Positions 8,928-17,456 of a stretch of DNA of 64,000 nt are shown here, one piece after another. Below the pieces are notes generated by a model. It searched no databases, was not told the DNA's origin, and was given only the letters and a program-made list of their open reading frames with translations. The position numbers and the translations under genes are program-made. The stretch covers positions 5,426,501 to 5,490,500 of the forward strand of contig NZ_VIWV01000001.1 in the NCBI RefSeq assembly GCF_007829875.1, written 5' to 3'. Each line of letters begins with the position of its first letter. The first letter of the stretch is position 1. Source of the DNA: Streptomyces capillispiralis. Its GTDB lineage: Bacteria > Actinomycetota > Actinomycetes > Streptomycetales > Streptomycetaceae.

Positions 8928-8979
8928 GTTCGATTCTACGGTCCGTTCGAACTTGCGATCGCCGTTCGGAATGCCGAAC
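8928..8979 (+). promoter_or_regulatory. Triple pentose-regulon operator, arabinanase operon
   Basis: Three boxes are present: GTTCGATTCTACGGTC (8928-8943), GTTCGAACTTGCGATC (8945-8960) and GTTCGGAATGCCGAAC (8964-8979). The last is a near-perfect GTTCG-N6-CGAAC palindrome. The second and third start 19 bp apart, as at 19-53. The array ends 61 nt before the arabinanase start codon. Confidence 0.65.
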
Positions 8980-9040
8980 GACGTGTGACCCCCACCACCG
9001 TGACCCCACCACCGTGACCCCCACCGCAAGGAGAACCCGT

Positions 9041-10018
9041 ATGAGCCGCACGCTCCGCAAGCGCACCGCCCTGCTCGCACTCCCCACCGCCGCGCTGCTC
9101 GCCCTGATGCCGACCACCGCCTCGGCGTACCCCAACCCCGGCCGCGTCACGGGCTCCGTCGTCACGCACGACCCGTCGATGATCCGGACCTCGTCCGGGC
9201 AGTACCTGCTCTACGCCACCGGCGGCGGCATCGCCCACAAGACCTCCGGCGACCGCACCGCCTTCTCCGCCGGCGCCGACGCGTTCTCGTCCCGCCCGAG
9301 CTGGTGGCGGAACTACTCCTCCGTGCCGGAGGCCTGGGCGCCGGACATCTCGTACCACGGCGGCAAGTACCTGATGTACTACTCCGTCTCGAAGTTCGGC
9401 TCCAACACCTCCGCCATCGGGCTGGCCGGCTCCACCACCGGGCAACCGGGCAGCTGGAGCGACTACGGCATCGTCTACACCTCCAGCTCCTCCAGCGACT
9501 ACAACGCCATCGACCCCAACCTCTTCGTGGACGACGACGGCAAGTGGTGGCTGTCCTTCGGCAGTTGGTGGACCGGGATCAAGATGATCCAGGTGAACCC
9601 GTCCACGGGGAAGCAGCTCTCCTCCAACACCACCCGCTACTCCCTCGCCTCCCGCCCCTCCGGGACCAAGGCCGTCGAGGCACCGTTCATCGTCAAGCGG
9701 AACGGCTACTACTACCTCTTCGCCTCCTACGACACCTGCTGCGCCGGCACCAGCTCGACCTACAAGGTCAAGGTCGGCCGCGCCACCAGCATCACCGGGC
9801 CGTACCGCGACAAGAACGGCGTCTCGATGATGAACAACGGCGGGACGCCGGTGCTCGAGTCGCACGGCAGCGTCATCGGGCCCGGCGGACAGTCGATCAT
9901 GAACGATGTCGACGGGGACCTGATCGTCTACCACTACTACGACGGCAACGACAACGGCACGCCCAAGCTCGGCATCAACCTCCTGAACTGGAGCAGCGGA
10001 TGGCCCGTCGCCTACTGA
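9041..10018 (+). CDS. Secreted endo-1,5-alpha-L-arabinanase, GH43
   Basis: This secreted glycosidase, 325 aa, is predicted to cut alpha-1,5 bonds inside arabinan chains. A Sec signal peptide ends near TASAYP (about residue 29). The five-bladed propeller catalytic set of GH43 is visible: base Asp44 in VTHDPS, the pKa-modulating Asp in AIDPNLF, and the acid Glu in KAVEAPFI. The length is that of a single-domain arabinanase. ATG 9041 has AAGGAG upstream. The 3' end overlaps the next gene by 19 bp, so the two GH43 enzymes are translated together. Three operator boxes lie just upstream. Products would feed the importer at 74-3233. Confidence 0.88.
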   Translation: MSRTLRKRTALLALPTAALLALMPTTASAYPNPGRVTGSVVTHDPSMIRTSSGQYLLYATGGGIAHKTSGDRTAFSAGADAFSSRPSWWRNYSSVPEAWAPDISYHGGKYLMYYSVSKFGSNTSAIGLAGSTTGQPGSWSDYGIVYTSSSSSDYNAIDPNLFVDDDGKWWLSFGSWWTGIKMIQVNPSTGKQLSSNTTRYSLASRPSGTKAVEAPFIVKRNGYYYLFASYDTCCAGTSSTYKVKVGRATSITGPYRDKNGVSMMNNGGTPVLESHGSVIGPGGQSIMNDVDGDLIVYHYYDGNDNGTPKLGINLLNWSSGWPVAY

Positions 10019-11433
10019 CCCTGCTGGCCGCGCTGCTGCTCGCCCTCTCGTTCGGGCAGCCGTCCGCGCAGGCGGCCTCCTTCGGCAACCCCGTCAAGGC
10101 CCAGAAGGGCGCCGACCCGTGGATCGTCCACCACGACGGCGACTACTACCTGGTCAGCACGTCCTGGACCGATGTCATCACGGTCCGCAAGTCGCCCACC
10201 CTCGGCGGCCTCGCCACCGCCCCCAGCGTGCAGGTGTGGCAGGGCGACGCGGCCTCCCGCTGCTGCAACATCTGGGCGCCGGAGCTGCACTACCTGAACG
10301 GCCGCTGGTACCTGTACTACGTCGCCGGGCAGAACGTCGCCGACTACAACCCCACCCAGCGCAGCCACGTCCTGGAGAGCGCCGGATCCGACCCCATGGG
10401 GCCCTACAGCTACAAGGGGCAGCTCAACTCCTCCTGGATGCTGGACCCGACGGTCGCCACGATCAACGGGCAGCTGTACCTGTTCGGCAGCACGCACAAC
10501 GGCACGCAGAACATCGTCGCCGCGCGCATGTCGAACCCCTACACGGTGAGTTCGTCCTTCTCCACCGTCTCCACGCCCACGTACGACTGGGAGCGGCAGG
10601 GCGGCACCGTCAACGAGGGACCGGAGATCCTCCAGCGGGGCGGCCGCACCTTCCTGGTCTACTCGGCGAGCGGCTGCTGGACCCCCGACTACAAGCTCGG
10701 CCGGCTGGCCCTCACCGGGTCGAACCCGGCCTCCGCCTCCTCCTGGACCAAGAAGTCCACGCCCGTCTTCCAGCGCAGCGACGGCAACGGCGTCTACGGG
10801 CCCGGCCACAACGGGTTCTTCACCTCGCCGGACGGAACGGAGAGCTGGATCGTCTACCACGCCAACGACTCCGCCTCCGAGGGCTGCGACAACGGGCGCA
10901 CGGCACGGGCGCAGAAGTTCACCTGGAACGCGGACGGGTCACCGAACCTCGGTACGCCCGTCCGCCTCGGCGCGGCCCAGAGCGGGCCCTCCGGTGAGCC
11001 GGCCGCCGTCTCCACCACGTACACCCTCACCAACCGCAACAGCGCGAAGTGCCTGGAGGTGGCGGGGAGTTCGTCGGCCGACGGGGCGAACGTGCAGCAG
11101 TACGCCTGCAACGGCGGCGCCCACCAGCGCTGGCGGCTGGAGGACCTCGGGGACGACACCCACCGGCTGGTGAACGTCGCCACCGGAAAGGTGCTGGACA
11201 CCGAGAACTGCTCGTCCGCCGACGGCGCCGACCTGCGGCAGTGGCCGTGGCTGGACAACACCTGCCAGCGCTTCCGCTTCGTGGCCACCGACAGCGGTCA
11301 CGTCCGCATCGTCAACCAGGCCACGGGCAAGGTGGCGGATGTGGCGGACTGCGGTACGGCGGACGGGGCGGACGTACGCCAGTGGTCGTGGCTGAACAAC
11401 GCCTGCCAGCAGTGGAGGCTGAACGTGGCCTAG
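10000..11433 (+). CDS. Secreted GH43 arabinofuranosidase with CBM13 domain
   Basis: This secreted two-domain enzyme has 477 aa. After a signal peptide (cleavage near AQAASFG) comes a GH43 propeller with base Asp39 in KGADPWIV, a central Asp in MLDPTVA and a Glu in VNEGPEIL. The C-terminal part from about residue 350 is a ricin-type CBM13 beta-trefoil; Q-x-W type repeats end in HQRWRL, CQRFRF and CQQWRL. The likely role is exo-1,5-alpha-L-arabinofuranosidase acting on fragments made by the upstream arabinanase, with the trefoil binding polysaccharide. The start ATG lies inside the upstream gene. Exo versus endo activity is inferred from resemblance and gene pairing. Confidence 0.85.
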   Translation: MARRLLTLLAALLLALSFGQPSAQAASFGNPVKAQKGADPWIVHHDGDYYLVSTSWTDVITVRKSPTLGGLATAPSVQVWQGDAASRCCNIWAPELHYLNGRWYLYYVAGQNVADYNPTQRSHVLESAGSDPMGPYSYKGQLNSSWMLDPTVATINGQLYLFGSTHNGTQNIVAARMSNPYTVSSSFSTVSTPTYDWERQGGTVNEGPEILQRGGRTFLVYSASGCWTPDYKLGRLALTGSNPASASSWTKKSTPVFQRSDGNGVYGPGHNGFFTSPDGTESWIVYHANDSASEGCDNGRTARAQKFTWNADGSPNLGTPVRLGAAQSGPSGEPAAVSTTYTLTNRNSAKCLEVAGSSSADGANVQQYACNGGAHQRWRLEDLGDDTHRLVNVATGKVLDTENCSSADGADLRQWPWLDNTCQRFRFVATDSGHVRIVNQATGKVADVADCGTADGADVRQWSWLNNACQQWRLNVA

Positions 11434-11579
11434 ACGTGGGGTCCGGGCCGCGTACGAGGGCGGTGGCCATGACGCGGCCCGGTCACCGTCCCCGTTCCTC
11501 CGGCGGACCACCGCTCACCGGGCGGAAGCCCGTGGCCGCCGAACCGTCGGGGCCCCGGGGCGAATCGGCGTCGTCCGGT

Positions 11580-13262
11580 CTACGTCATTCCCGCCGCGTC
11601 GGGCCAGCTCCGGCTGTGCGGCCACCCGGCCGCCGGGGTGGGCGCCGGCCCCGGTTCGGTGATTCCCCGCACCTGTGCCGCCGTGAGCCCGCCCTGAGCC
11701 GGCACCCCCGGCGGGGTGGGCCCGGACATCGCCGCGGCGGCCGGTGCCTGCGCCTGCGCCACGGGAGCCATGGGCGGCAGGGGAGCCACGGGGGCCGTCG
11801 GGGCGGTCACGGGCGGGGCGGGCGCCATGACGGCCACGGGAGCCAAGGACTGCGGCAACGGCTCCGGCCGGGGCACCTGCTGCGGAACCCCCACCGGGAC
11901 CGCGGCCGGCATCGGCATCCCGCCGCCCGAGCCCACCGCCGGGGCGGACACGGCGGCGGGGAGCGGCACGCCGATGCCGGTGCCGGCGGACGGGGCGGCG
12001 GCGAGCCCCGGAGCGCCGGCACCGACGGCCTGGGCGGCGAGCCCCCGCGTGCCCGCCCCGTTGGTCCGGCTCACCAGGCGGTCCACGGCCGGGGTGCCGG
12101 AGCTGTAGCCGGTCCCGGCGGCCGGCTCGGGTGCGGCGGCGCCCCTCCTGGACGTCCCGTACAGCACCTGTTCCAGACCGGACACCAGGCGACGCACATC
12201 CACCTGGGGGCGGACCACGAGGCGCAGGAAGCGGCTGGACGAGCCGATCTTGTTGCCGCACTCGCGGACCAGGATCCGGTGCTCGGTGAGCATCCGGTCC
12301 CGGACCACGGTGCCCTCGGCGCCCACGGGGAGGCGCACGAAGAGGAAGTTGCCCTGGGACGGGTAGACCGTCAGCCCGGGCAGTGAGGAGAGCTGGCCGG
12401 ACATGTCCATCCGGTCGCGGCGGACCTGGTGCAGGCTCCGCGCGTACTCGGCGCCGTGCTCCTTCAGCATGAACACCACGTGCTCGGCGAAGGAGTTCAG
12501 GTTCCACTTGGGGAGCATGGACCGTACCCGCCCGGCCAGCGCCGGGTTGGCGACCAGGTAGCCGAAGCGGATGCCGTGCAGGCCGAAGTTCTTGCCGAGG
12601 CTGCGCAGCACGATGACGTTGGGCCGCAGCATCGCCTCCTGGACGACGGACGGCTCGACCTCGGCGTCGGCGAACTCCAGGAACGACTCGTCGATCACCA
12701 CCAGGTCCAGGTCGGCCATCGCGTCCATGAACTGCACGACGGCGTGCTTGTGGAGGAAGCCGCCGTCGGGGTTGTTGGGGTTGCAGATCACGGCGACCCG
12801 GGTGCCGCGCGCGCGGATGAAGTCGGCGTACTGGGCGAGGTCGAGGGCGAAGCCGCTGGACTCCTGGAGCGGGAACATGTCGACCCGCTTGCCGGTCTCC
12901 ATGGGCTGGTCGGTCCAGCGGCCGAAGGTGGGGACGGGGACGGCGAGGGACTCCCGGACCAGCAGGTGGTCGATCCAGGTGATCAGCTCGGTGGAGCCGT
13001 TGCCCATGGCCACGCACTGCGGCGGCAGTTGGAGCAGGCCGCACAGCTCGGCGGTGATGGTGTCGGCGCTGCTCGGGTAGTAGGTGATGATGTCGCGCAG
13101 CCGGCCCGCCATCTCCTCGAACATGGCGGGGGTCGGGAAGTACGGGTTGCAGGGGATGCAGAAGTCCACCGGGCCGGCCCCGTCGCTCTCCCGCGTCAGC
13201 GCCGCCATCGACGGACTGTGCGCCGCGGTGCTGCGGAACAACGAGGTGACGTTGTCGGCCAA
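11580..13262 (-). CDS. PLP-dependent aminotransferase with Pro/Ala-rich tail
   Basis: This is a class I/II fold aminotransferase, HisC/CobD-like. Visible landmarks are GNGSTELI (phosphate site), CNPNNPDGG, DESFLEF and the Schiff-base lysine in RSLGKNFGLHGIRFGY. The fold ends near VLYGTSRR. After that come about 180 residues of Pro/Ala/Val/Gly low-complexity sequence unrelated to the fold. The substrate is unknown and the neighbours give no pathway. The start chosen is TTG 13262 because GGAGG sits 7 nt upstream, the same layout as the GH35-like gene; ATG 13313 would add 17 residues but has a weak site. It is about 560 aa in total. Confidence 0.75.
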   Translation of the reverse strand: MADNVTSLFRSTAAHSPSMAALTRESDGAGPVDFCIPCNPYFPTPAMFEEMAGRLRDIITYYPSSADTITAELCGLLQLPPQCVAMGNGSTELITWIDHLLVRESLAVPVPTFGRWTDQPMETGKRVDMFPLQESSGFALDLAQYADFIRARGTRVAVICNPNNPDGGFLHKHAVVQFMDAMADLDLVVIDESFLEFADAEVEPSVVQEAMLRPNVIVLRSLGKNFGLHGIRFGYLVANPALAGRVRSMLPKWNLNSFAEHVVFMLKEHGAEYARSLHQVRRDRMDMSGQLSSLPGLTVYPSQGNFLFVRLPVGAEGTVVRDRMLTEHRILVRECGNKIGSSSRFLRLVVRPQVDVRRLVSGLEQVLYGTSRRGAAAPEPAAGTGYSSGTPAVDRLVSRTNGAGTRGLAAQAVGAGAPGLAAAPSAGTGIGVPLPAAVSAPAVGSGGGMPMPAAVPVGVPQQVPRPEPLPQSLAPVAVMAPAPPVTAPTAPVAPLPPMAPVAQAQAPAAAAMSGPTPPGVPAQGGLTAAQVRGITEPGPAPTPAAGWPHSRSWPDAAGMT

Positions 13263-13319
13263 GGGAGGACCTCCGTGTGCGGCGGGCCCGCCGGGGACGT
13301 GCGGGTCCGTCATGCCTGG

Positions 13320-13347
13320 GTGGCCCGCGCGGGGGAGCACGGGCCAC
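13320..13347 (-). terminator. Hairpin between aldose epimerase and aminotransferase genes
   Basis: A perfect 7-bp stem (GTGGCCC and GGGCCAC) with a 14-nt loop lies downstream of the epimerase and upstream of the TTG start of the aminotransferase. It may be a weak terminator or part of the 5' leader. Confidence 0.35.
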
Positions 13348-13420
13348 CCGGGAGTACGGAGCGGGGCACGGGGCCGTTCAGCTCATGTGAGGAAAATGTG
13401 AGCGCCGGGTGGGGCGGGGC

Positions 13421-14575
13421 TCATGAGCCGAACGAGTGGACCGTCGTCGTCCGGTAGGTCTCGCCGGGGCGCAGCACGGTCGACGGGAACGACGGCTGGT
13501 TCGGCGCGTCCGGGAAGTGCTGGGTCTCCAGGCACAGCCCGTCGCCCTGCCGGTAGACCCGGCCGCCGGTGCCGGTCAGCGTGCCGTCGAGGAAGTTGCC
13601 CGAGTAGAACTGCAGGCCCGGCTCGTTGGTGGCGATCCGCAGAGTGCGCCCGGAGGACGGGTCGCGCAGGGTGGCGATGTGCTCGGGGCGGGCGGTGATC
13701 CCCTTGTCGAGGACCCAGTTGTGGTCGAAGCCCTGGGCGGTGATCAGCTGCGGGTGGGCGGCCCGGATGTCCCGGCCGATCGGCTTGGCCCGCCGGAAGT
13801 CGAAGGGGGTGCCGGCCACCCGCGCCAGCTCACCGGTGGGGATGAGTCCCGCGTCGGTGGGCGTGTAGCGGGAGGCGGCGATCGACAGCTCGTGGTCCTC
13901 GATGCCGCCGCTGCCCTCGCCGGCCAGGTTCCAGTAGACGTGGCTGGTGAGGTTGACGACGGTGGCCCGGTCGGTGGTGGCCTCGTAGTCGATCCGCCAG
14001 TCGCCGGCGCGGGTGAGGGTGTAGGTCACCGTCGTGCGCAGGGTGCCGGGGTAGCCCATCTCGCCGTCGACGCTCGTGTAGTACAGCCGCAGGCCGACGT
14101 CGGAGCCCGCGGTGAACGGCTCGACGTCCCAGACGCGCTTGTCGAAGCCCTTCGCGCCGCCGTGCAGGCTGTTCTCCCCGTCGTTGACGGAGAGCTGGTG
14201 GGCCGTGCCGTCGAGGGTGAAGCGGCCCTTGCCGATGCGGTTGCCGTACCGGCCGATCAGGGCGCCGAAGTACGGGCTGGAGGCGACGTAGTCCTCGATG
14301 GTGTCGAAGCCGAGGGAGACGTTGGCGTGCCGGCCGCGCCGGTCGGGGATCTCCAGGGACTGGACGATGCCGCCGTAGGACAGGACCTTCATCCGGGTCC
14401 CGCCGTTCTCCAGCGACCAGCTGTGGACCTTCGTGCCGTCCGCGAGCCTGCCGAAGAGCGTCTTCACCGGCTTCCCCCTGCCTGCCGAGGCGTGTGCCGT
14501 CCCACCGAGCGCGGTGGTGGCGGCGACCGAGGCCGCCGCGGCCGTCGCGATGACCGTGCGTCTGTTCAGTTCCAT
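13421..14575 (-). CDS. galM: Exported aldose 1-epimerase
   Basis: This aldose mutarotase, 384 aa, interconverts alpha and beta anomers of free sugars. It carries a Tat-type signal (MELNRRTVIATAAAASVAA), so it acts outside the membrane, unlike the second epimerase at 30593-31564. Active-site features of the GalM fold are present: ENSLHGGAKGFDKRVW, NLTSHVYWNL with the catalytic His, and the C-terminal LETQHFPDAPNQPSFPST holding the catalytic Glu. It lies 55 bp downstream of the xylFGH-type permease gene on the same strand but beyond a strong terminator. It may be expressed by read-through, preparing released pentoses for uptake. Confidence 0.88.
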   Translation of the reverse strand: MELNRRTVIATAAAASVAATTALGGTAHASAGRGKPVKTLFGRLADGTKVHSWSLENGGTRMKVLSYGGIVQSLEIPDRRGRHANVSLGFDTIEDYVASSPYFGALIGRYGNRIGKGRFTLDGTAHQLSVNDGENSLHGGAKGFDKRVWDVEPFTAGSDVGLRLYYTSVDGEMGYPGTLRTTVTYTLTRAGDWRIDYEATTDRATVVNLTSHVYWNLAGEGSGGIEDHELSIAASRYTPTDAGLIPTGELARVAGTPFDFRRAKPIGRDIRAAHPQLITAQGFDHNWVLDKGITARPEHIATLRDPSSGRTLRIATNEPGLQFYSGNFLDGTLTGTGGRVYRQGDGLCLETQHFPDAPNQPSFPSTVLRPGETYRTTTVHSFGS

Positions 14576-14598
14576 GTGTGCGGCTCCCGAAAGAGGAA

Positions 14599-14622
14599 GG
14601 GCCCCGCCTTCCGGCGGGGCCC
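14599..14622 (-). terminator. Terminator of the xylFGH-type operon
   Basis: A perfect 10-bp stem GGGCCCCGCC / GGCGGGGCCC has a 4-nt loop. In the minus direction it is followed by a pyrimidine-rich TTCCTCTTTC tract. It lies 9 nt past the permease stop. Confidence 0.85.
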
Positions 14623-14630
14623 GAGCTGAC

Positions 14631-15875
14631 CTACGAACCGACCTTGCGCTTGTTCCACACGTCGAAGCCGACCGCCGCCAGCAGCACCATGCCCTTGATG
14701 ACCTGCTGCCAGTCGGTGCCGATGCCGACGAGGTTCATGCCGTTGTTCAGCACGCCCAGGACCAGACCGCCGATGATCGCGCCGAGGACGGTGCCGACAC
14801 CGCCGCTCATCGACGCGCCGCCGATGAACGAGGCGGCGATCGCCTCCAGCTCGAAGTTGAGGCCGGCCTTGGGAGAGGCCGCGTTGAAGCGGGCGGCGAA
14901 CACCAGACCCGCCAGGGCCGCGAGCATGCCCATGTTCAGGAAGACCAGGAAGGTGACCTTCTTGTCGCGCACGCCCGACAGCTTCGCCGCGGGCAGGTTG
15001 CCGCCGATGGCGTAGATGTGGCGGCCGATGACGGCGTTGCGCATGACGTAGCCGAAGCCGACGAGCAGCGCGCCGAGGATCAGCAGCACGATCGGGGCGC
15101 CCTTGTAGCTGGCGAGCAGCATCGTCACCACGAGGATGGCGGAGCCGAGCGCGACGAGCTTCAGCGCGAACAGCTTGACGGGCAGGACGTCGAGGGCGAA
15201 CTCCTTCTGCCGGCGGCGGTCGCGGACCTCCTGGAGGACGACCAGGGCGATCAGTCCGAAGCCGAGCAGCAGGGTGAGGTTGTGGTAATTCGTCTCCGGG
15301 CCGACCTCGGGCATGAAGCCGTTGGCGACCTTCTGCAGGCCCTTCGGGAACGGTCCGAGGGTCTGGCCCTCCAGGAAGATCTCCGTCAGGCCGCGGAAGG
15401 TCAGCATGCCCGCGAGGGTCACGATGAACGACGGTATGCCGCCGTAGGCGATGAACCAGCCCTGTATCGCGCCCGCCAGGGCGCCCACGGCCAGGCACAG
15501 CAGCACCGCGACGGGCCACGGCATGTCGTTCCTGACCATGAAGACGGCCGCCATGGAGCCGACGAACGCGGTCAGTGAGCCGACCGACAGGTCGATGTGG
15601 CCCGCGATGATGACCAGCATCATGCCGATGGCGAGGATCAGGATGTAGCTGTTCTGCAGCACCAGGTTGGAGACGTTGCGCGGCAGCAGCAGGTCGCCGT
15701 CGGTCCACACCGCGAACAGCGCCACGATCAGGCCCAGCGCGATCAGCATGCCGTACTGGCGCATGTTGCGGCGCATGCCGTCCAGCATCAGCTGGAGCAG
15801 GCCGTCACCGCTGCCCGCCCCGCTCTTGCCCGGCGGCGCGGCGGCCGGGGTCTTGTCGGTGACTTCCGTGCTCAT
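14631..15875 (-). CDS. xylH: Xylose-type ABC transporter permease
   Basis: This is a membrane permease of a CUT2 (ribose/xylose type) importer, 414 aa. It has about ten hydrophobic segments and the BPD_transp_2 style motif GHIDLSVGSLTAFVGSMAAV. The length fits XylH rather than the shorter RbsC. The start is ATG 15875 with GAGGT upstream and overlaps the stop of the ATPase gene by 4 bp, so the two are translationally coupled. It is the third gene of a binding protein, ATPase, permease operon. The substrate is likely D-xylose or another pentose, by family and context. Confidence 0.9.
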   Translation of the reverse strand: MSTEVTDKTPAAAPPGKSGAGSGDGLLQLMLDGMRRNMRQYGMLIALGLIVALFAVWTDGDLLLPRNVSNLVLQNSYILILAIGMMLVIIAGHIDLSVGSLTAFVGSMAAVFMVRNDMPWPVAVLLCLAVGALAGAIQGWFIAYGGIPSFIVTLAGMLTFRGLTEIFLEGQTLGPFPKGLQKVANGFMPEVGPETNYHNLTLLLGFGLIALVVLQEVRDRRRQKEFALDVLPVKLFALKLVALGSAILVVTMLLASYKGAPIVLLILGALLVGFGYVMRNAVIGRHIYAIGGNLPAAKLSGVRDKKVTFLVFLNMGMLAALAGLVFAARFNAASPKAGLNFELEAIAASFIGGASMSGGVGTVLGAIIGGLVLGVLNNGMNLVGIGTDWQQVIKGMVLLAAVGFDVWNKRKVGS

Positions 15876-17422
15876 CGGGATACCTCTTTGTCCTTCGTCA
15901 TCTGACGCATCAGCGATTCCTGTGAGGCCTCGGCCCGCGAGAACTCACCGGTCAGCCGCCCCGCGGCCATCGTGTAGATGCGGTCGCACATGCCGAGCAG
16001 CTCGGGCAGCTCGGAGGAGATGAAGACGACCGCCTTGCCCTGGGCGGCCAGCTGGTCGATGACCGTGTAGATCTCGTACTTGGCGCCGACGTCGATGCCG
16101 CGCGTCGGCTCGTCCAGGATCAGCACATCGGGACCGGCGAAGATCCACTTGCTGAGGACGACCTTCTGCTGGTTGCCGCCGGACAGCTTGCCCACCGGTT
16201 CGAAGACGGTCGGCGCCTTGATGTTCATGGACGTGCGGAAGCCCTCGGCGACCTGCCGCTCCTCGTGCTCGTCCACCACACCGCGCTTGGCGACCTTCTT
16301 CAGGGCGCTGAGCGAGATGTTGCGGTGGATGGTGTCGATGAGGTTCAGCCCGTAGTGCTTGCGGTCCTCGGTGACGTACGCGATGCCGTGCGCGACCGCC
16401 TCGGGGACGGTCTTCGTACGGATCTCCGTGCCGTCCTTGAGGACGGTGCCGCCCGCGTAGCGGCCGTAGGTGCGGCCGAACAGGCTCATCGCGAGTTCGG
16501 TGCGGCCGGCGCCCATCAGCCCGGCGATGCCGACGATCTCGCCGCGCCGGACCTCGAGGGACACGTCGTCGACGACCTTGCGCTGCTGGTCGATCGGGTG
16601 GTGCACGGTCCAGTTGCGGACCTCCAGGGCCGGGGCGACGCCCTCCTCCGGCCGGTGCGGGGTGCGCTCCGGGAAGCGGTGCTCCAGGTCGCGGCCGACC
16701 ATCCCGGAGATGATCCGGTCCTCGCTGGTGCCCTCGGCCTTCACGTCGAGCGTCTCGATGGTCCGCCCGTCCCGCAGGATGGTCACCGAGTCGGCCACCT
16801 CGCGGATCTCGTTCAGCTTGTGCGAGATGATGATCGAGGTGATGCCCTGGTCCTTCAACTGGAGGATCAGGTCGAGGAGTTTGCCGCTGTCCTCGTCGTT
16901 GAGCGCCGCGGTCGGCTCGTCGAGGATGAGCAGCTTCACCTTCTTGGACAGCGCCTTGGCGATCTCCACCAGCTGCTGCTTGCCCACGCCGATGTCGGCG
17001 ACGCGGGTCTCCGGGTGCTCGTCGAGCCCCACCCGGCGCAGCAGTTCGGCGGCGTGCTTGAGCGTGTCGTTCCAGTTGATGAACCCGCGGGTGGCGTGTT
17101 CGTTGCCGAGGAAGATGTTCTCCGCGATCGACAGGTACGGCACCAGGGCCAGCTCCTGGTGGATGATCACGATGCCGTGCTCTTCGCTGGCCCGGATGTC
17201 CTTGAACCGGCAGACCTCCTCCTCGAAGAGGATGTCCCCCTCGTAGGTGCCGTGCGGGTGGACGCCGGAGAGGACCTTCATCAGGGTCGACTTGCCGGCG
17301 CCGTTCTCGCCGCAGATGGCGTGGACCTCGCCCCGCCGGACGGTCAGGGTGACGTCCGACAGCGCCTTGACGCCGGGAAAGGTCTTGACGATCGAGCGCA
17401 TTTCCAGGACGGGTCCCGCCAT
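15872..17422 (-). CDS. xylG: Xylose-type ABC transporter ATPase, double domain
   Basis: This cytoplasmic ATPase, 516 aa, has two fused nucleotide-binding domains, as usual for CUT2 sugar importers. The first has Walker A GENGAGKST and Walker B KLLILDEPTAAL. The second has the typical degenerate P-loop GLMGAGRTE, signature LSGGNQQK and Walker B VLILDEPTRGID. ATG 17422 is chosen because GGAAGG lies 7 nt upstream; an in-frame codon 15 nt earlier lacks this. It sits 34 bp after the binding-protein gene and overlaps xylH. Unlike the importer at 74-3233, this one carries its own energising subunit. Confidence 0.93.
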   Translation of the reverse strand: MAGPVLEMRSIVKTFPGVKALSDVTLTVRRGEVHAICGENGAGKSTLMKVLSGVHPHGTYEGDILFEEEVCRFKDIRASEEHGIVIIHQELALVPYLSIAENIFLGNEHATRGFINWNDTLKHAAELLRRVGLDEHPETRVADIGVGKQQLVEIAKALSKKVKLLILDEPTAALNDEDSGKLLDLILQLKDQGITSIIISHKLNEIREVADSVTILRDGRTIETLDVKAEGTSEDRIISGMVGRDLEHRFPERTPHRPEEGVAPALEVRNWTVHHPIDQQRKVVDDVSLEVRRGEIVGIAGLMGAGRTELAMSLFGRTYGRYAGGTVLKDGTEIRTKTVPEAVAHGIAYVTEDRKHYGLNLIDTIHRNISLSALKKVAKRGVVDEHEERQVAEGFRTSMNIKAPTVFEPVGKLSGGNQQKVVLSKWIFAGPDVLILDEPTRGIDVGAKYEIYTVIDQLAAQGKAVVFISSELPELLGMCDRIYTMAAGRLTGEFSRAEASQESLMRQMTKDKEVSR

Positions 17423-17456
17423 GGTCGTGCCTTCCAATCCGTGGTGGTCCGGCGGG

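Larger units (their letters stand above)
8702..9040. other. Intergenic region with repeat, terminator and operators
   Basis: This 339-bp gap holds five TGACC repeats, a terminator hairpin and three operator boxes, each listed separately. The middle part (about 8790-8920) shows no convincing gene on either strand. Confidence 0.6.

Noticed and set aside
8766..9017. Small ORF ahead of the arabinanase operon
   Set aside because: It overlaps the terminator and the operator boxes and has no ribosome site or recognisable domain.
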